Shown here in pieces: positions 31,830 to 33,307 of a DNA stretch of 33,307 bases. The DNA comes from an uncultured Oscillospiraceae bacterium (GTDB lineage: Bacteria; Bacillota; Clostridia; Oscillospirales; Oscillospiraceae). How positions within the stretch are numbered: the stretch's first letter is position 1; every line of letters starts with the position of its first letter. A model generated the notes under the pieces. That model saw only the letters and a list, made by a program, of their open reading frames with translations, ran no database searches and was not told the origin of the DNA. The DNA is taken from NCBI GenBank assembly GCA_944385485.1, contig CALWXL010000010.1, positions 1 to 33,307 on the forward strand. The letters are read 5' to 3'. The position numbers were made by a program, and so were the translations under genes.

Positions 31830-32351
31830 TCAGTTGAGAGGCTCGACCTGGTCCAGTTCCAGCTCGACGGGGGTCTCCCGTCCGAACATGGAAACCACAA
31901 CCCGAACCTTGCTGCGCTCGGTGTCGATTTCCTCCACGGTGCCAATGAAAGATTCCAGGGCACCATCGGTGATTTTCACGTTGTCACCCACGTTGTAAGA
32001 CACCATGACCTCACGCTTCTCCACACCCAAGGCGGCGATCTCCTCATCGGTGAGGGGAATGGCCTTGTTGGCGGAGCCCACGAATCCGGTGACACCACGG
32101 ATGTTGCGCACCAGATGCCAGGTCTCATCGGTCATGACCATCTTGACCAGCACGTAACCGGGGAACACTTTGCGCTCCACGGTCTTGGGGCCGTTGTCGG
32201 TGATTTCGGTGACGGTCTCCATGGGGATGGAAACCTCGGCAATGACGTCGTGCATGTTGCGGTTCTCCACAGCCTGCTCAATGGAGACGGCTACGGTGTT
32301 CTCATAGCCGGAGTAGGTGTGGGCCACGTACCATTTCATTTCCTCAGCCAT
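31830..32351 (-). CDS. nusG: transcription antitermination/pausing factor NusG
   Basis: Binds RNA polymerase and modulates pausing, termination and coupling to the ribosome. The 173-residue protein has an NGN domain (about 5-115) with KWYVAHTYSGYENTV, KVFPGYVLVKM and TWHLVRNIRGVTGFVG. The KOW domain (about 122-172) has VGDNVKITDGALESFIGTVEEID. The ATG has AAGAGGTC nearby and lies 12 bases after secE. The order rpmG-secE-nusG-rplK-rplA is the usual bacterial arrangement. Confidence 0.98.
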   Translation of the reverse strand: MAEEMKWYVAHTYSGYENTVAVSIEQAVENRNMHDVIAEVSIPMETVTEITDNGPKTVERKVFPGYVLVKMVMTDETWHLVRNIRGVTGFVGSANKAIPLTDEEIAALGVEKREVMVSYNVGDNVKITDGALESFIGTVEEIDTERSKVRVVVSMFGRETPVELELDQVEPLN

Positions 32352-32363
32352 TGTTGTGACCTC

Positions 32364-32660
32364 TTATGCGAAGAGGTTGAGAAGAGCCTCAACCACTTGG
32401 CGGGCAAGGAAGTCAAAAACCCAGATGAACACGCCAACCAAGACCACGCAGACGATGACGGTGCCCACGTTTTTCAGGGTATCTTTGCCGGAAGGCCAAG
32501 TGACCTTCTTCAGCTCACCCTTCAGATCCTTCAGCCAGCGGGAGAGAGGGTTCTGCTTCTTGTCCTTCTTCTTCGCAGCAGCCTTGGCCTTCTTGTCGGC
32601 AGTGGAGCTTACGGACTCCTTGCCGGAGATGACCTCATCTCGCTTGTTCCGTTCAGACAT
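32364..32660 (-). CDS. secE: preprotein translocase subunit SecE
   Basis: Small essential clamp subunit of the SecYEG channel. The 98-residue protein has a Lys/Ala-rich cytoplasmic lead (about 20-40), the amphipathic segment RWLKDLKGELKKVTWPS that is diagnostic for SecE, and one TM helix (about 63-88: VGTVIVCVVLVGVFIWVFDF). The single TM is the Gram-positive form; E. coli SecE has three. It lies 33 bases after rpmG and 12 before nusG. Confidence 0.96.
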   Translation of the reverse strand: MSERNKRDEVISGKESVSSTADKKAKAAAKKKDKKQNPLSRWLKDLKGELKKVTWPSGKDTLKNVGTVIVCVVLVGVFIWVFDFLARQVVEALLNLFA

Positions 32661-32693
32661 TGGTGTACCCTTCTTTCTTTGAGCGAAGGCTCA

Positions 32694-32858
32694 TTACTTG
32701 GTTTCGGTGTGCAGAGTGTGCTTTCTGCAGAAGGGGCAGTACTTGTTGAGCTCCAGACGCTCAGTGGTGTTGCGCTTGTTTTTGTTGGTGTTGTAGTTAC
32801 GCTGCTTGCACTCAGAACAACGCAGGGTAATCTTCACACGGCTACCGGCTTTCGCCAT
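32694..32858 (-). CDS. rpmG: ribosomal protein bL33, zinc-ribbon form
   Basis: Large-subunit protein near the E site, 54 residues. It has both CxxC pairs, C14/C17 (CSEC) and C41/C44 (CPFC), so it is the zinc-binding (C+) paralogue rather than the Cys-free form expressed under zinc limitation. The start [14 protein letters not shown] at 32858 has AAAGGAGGTG upstream; a longer frame to 32951 runs through the leader terminator and is not credible. It is first in the secE-nusG operon. Confidence 0.97.
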   Translation of the reverse strand: MAKAGSRVKITLRCSECKQRNYNTNKNKRNTTERLELNKYCPFCRKHTLHTETK

Positions 32859-33074
32859 TCTCGGCACCTCCTTTTGAATTTGCCGCCCGGCAACAAAAAA
32901 CGCCGGAACGGCCATGGCCAATTCCAGCGCTTCAAAAGGGTGCCGGGGCACCCTACATCTGCTACGGGAAACCGGCCTTTGCCTCCCTGTGACCCTAGGA
33001 AAAAGGGGAGAGGGTTTTTGTGTTCATCCCGTAAAAATGCGCACAAAAAGAAAGCCCTGCTCACAGGTGCATCC
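32859..33074 (-). promoter_or_regulatory. long structured leader before rpmG-secE-nusG
   Basis: About 210 bases separate the promoter from rpmG. They carry several hairpins: GGGTGC/GCACCC (32938-32953), the T-tailed hairpin at 32895-32930, and possible pairing of CTCCCC with GGGAGG further up. I cannot match it to a named riboswitch or T-box (the T-box AGGGTGG-ACCGCG is absent). No open frame with a ribosome site is apparent. Confidence 0.5.
32895..32930 (-). terminator. attenuator-like intrinsic terminator upstream of rpmG
   Basis: On the minus strand CGCTGGAATTGGCC pairs imperfectly with GGCCGTTCCGGCG (hairpin 32901-32930), followed by six T (32900-32895). No minus-strand gene lies upstream for it to end, because the next gene is divergent, so it must act inside the leader of the rpmG operon. 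Confidence 0.75.
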
Positions 33075-33103
33075 AGCATATCACAGGGGTGAGGGGTTGT
33101 CAA
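33075..33103 (-). promoter_or_regulatory. sigma-A promoter of the rpmG-secE-nusG-rplKA operon
   Basis: On the minus strand TTGACA (33098-33103), a 17-bp spacer and TATGCT (33075-33080) preceded by TGA (extended -10). Confidence 0.88.
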
Positions 33104-33125
33104 GAGAAAATTTATCCTTTATAAT
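33097..33125 (+). promoter_or_regulatory. sigma-A promoter of ruvX
   Basis: TTGTCA (33097-33102), a 17-bp spacer and the consensus TATAAT (33120-33125). Its -35 overlaps the -35 of the divergent rpmG promoter by five bases. Confidence 0.88.
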
Positions 33126-33156
33126 CACGTTACCAAATAATCAGGAGGACGAACCT

Positions 33157-33307
33157 ATGCGAGTGATGGCGGTGGACTACGGAGACGCCCGGACCGGGGT
33201 GGCCATTTCCGATGCCTTAGGGATGCTGGCGGGATTCACCACGGTGATTCACAGCCGGAAGGCGGACCAGGTGGCCCAGGAGATCGGCAAGCTGGTAAGC
33301 GAGCACC
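33157..33307 (+). CDS. ruvX: RuvX/YqgF Holliday-junction resolvase-like protein (5' part)
   Basis: Only the first 50 codons are inside the window. The N-terminus MRVMAVDYGDARTGVAISD is the signature of the RuvX/YqgF RNase-H-like family, with the first catalytic Asp in VDYGDARTG. Members are implicated in pre-16S rRNA 5'-end maturation and annotated as putative Holliday-junction resolvases. CAGGAGGA lies about 7 bases before the ATG, and a consensus promoter lies 31 bases upstream of the start codon. The remainder runs off the right edge. Confidence 0.93.
   Translation, partial: MRVMAVDYGDARTGVAISDALGMLAGFTTVIHSRKADQVAQEIGKLVSEH

Noticed and set aside
32859..33074. T-box riboswitch before rpmG
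   Set aside because: An AGGGTGCC sequence is present, but the obligatory T-box AGGGTGG-N-ACCGCG and a specifier stem are not, and the genes are not amino-acid related.

Overview
The window looks like chromosomal core DNA from a GC-rich member of the Clostridia, most likely an Oscillospiraceae-type gut anaerobe (Flavonifractor / Pseudoflavonifractor / Lawsonibacter-like). The grounds are GC-rich Gram-positive proteins with strong Shine-Dalgarno sites and GTG/TTG starts, a single-TM SecE, a Mn2+ (yybP-ykoY) riboswitch, a Firmicutes L10 leader, a BirA-type operator, a membrane pyrophosphatase, and intergenic inverted-repeat elements of a style common in these genomes. The genus is inference.

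Layout. 1-72 is a tRNA-Arg(CCG) cut by the window edge. 258-3828 (+) holds a calcium-loop repeat lipoprotein followed by an OmpR/PhoB response regulator and its membrane histidine kinase. 3954-9471 (+) is a compact housekeeping operon: DUF1385 protein, prmC, recA, recX, rimO, pgsA, closed by a terminator shared with the convergent galM. galM and mntP (-) follow, mntP sitting under a terminator-type Mn2+ riboswitch. 11517-15927 (+) is an ABC transporter (ATPase, giant coiled-coil FtsX-type permease) with a GNAT acetyltransferase. An intergenic repeat block separates it from an ATP-grasp gene (-), which is divergent from bioY (+) with its BirA operator. 18386-20605 (-) is an aconitase-superfamily hydratase. 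20736-22503 (-) is an ECF sigma / membrane anti-sigma pair, preceded by a MITE-like repeat. 22852-29146 (-) is hppA, trkH, trkA and a PatB/MalY-type aminotransferase. 29342-32858 (-) is the translation/transcription cluster rpmG-secE-nusG-rplK-rplA and rplJ-rplL. ruvX begins at the right edge (+).

How the genes work together. The recA block joins recombination (RecA/RecX), ribosome and release-factor modification (RimO, PrmC) and phospholipid synthesis (PgsA). The TrkA/TrkH potassium uptake pair lies next to a pyrophosphatase whose residues predict K+ dependence, so K+ supply and ion-pumping pyrophosphate hydrolysis are genetically adjacent. The ribosomal cluster is not followed by rpoBC, which departs from the usual rplKAJL-rpoBC order. 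Signal-responsive loci are the two-component system, the ECF sigma/anti-sigma pair (possibly an RsiV-like extracytoplasmic domain), and the ABC transporter with an operator-like dyad but no adjacent regulator.

No phage, CRISPR array, transposase or toxin-antitoxin locus is visible. The less ordinary material is regulatory and repetitive: a rplJL promoter inside a long inverted repeat, divergent rpmG/ruvX promoters sharing one -35, a structured attenuator leader before rpmG-secE-nusG, a 147-bp MITE-like element, and a multi-hairpin intergenic element.
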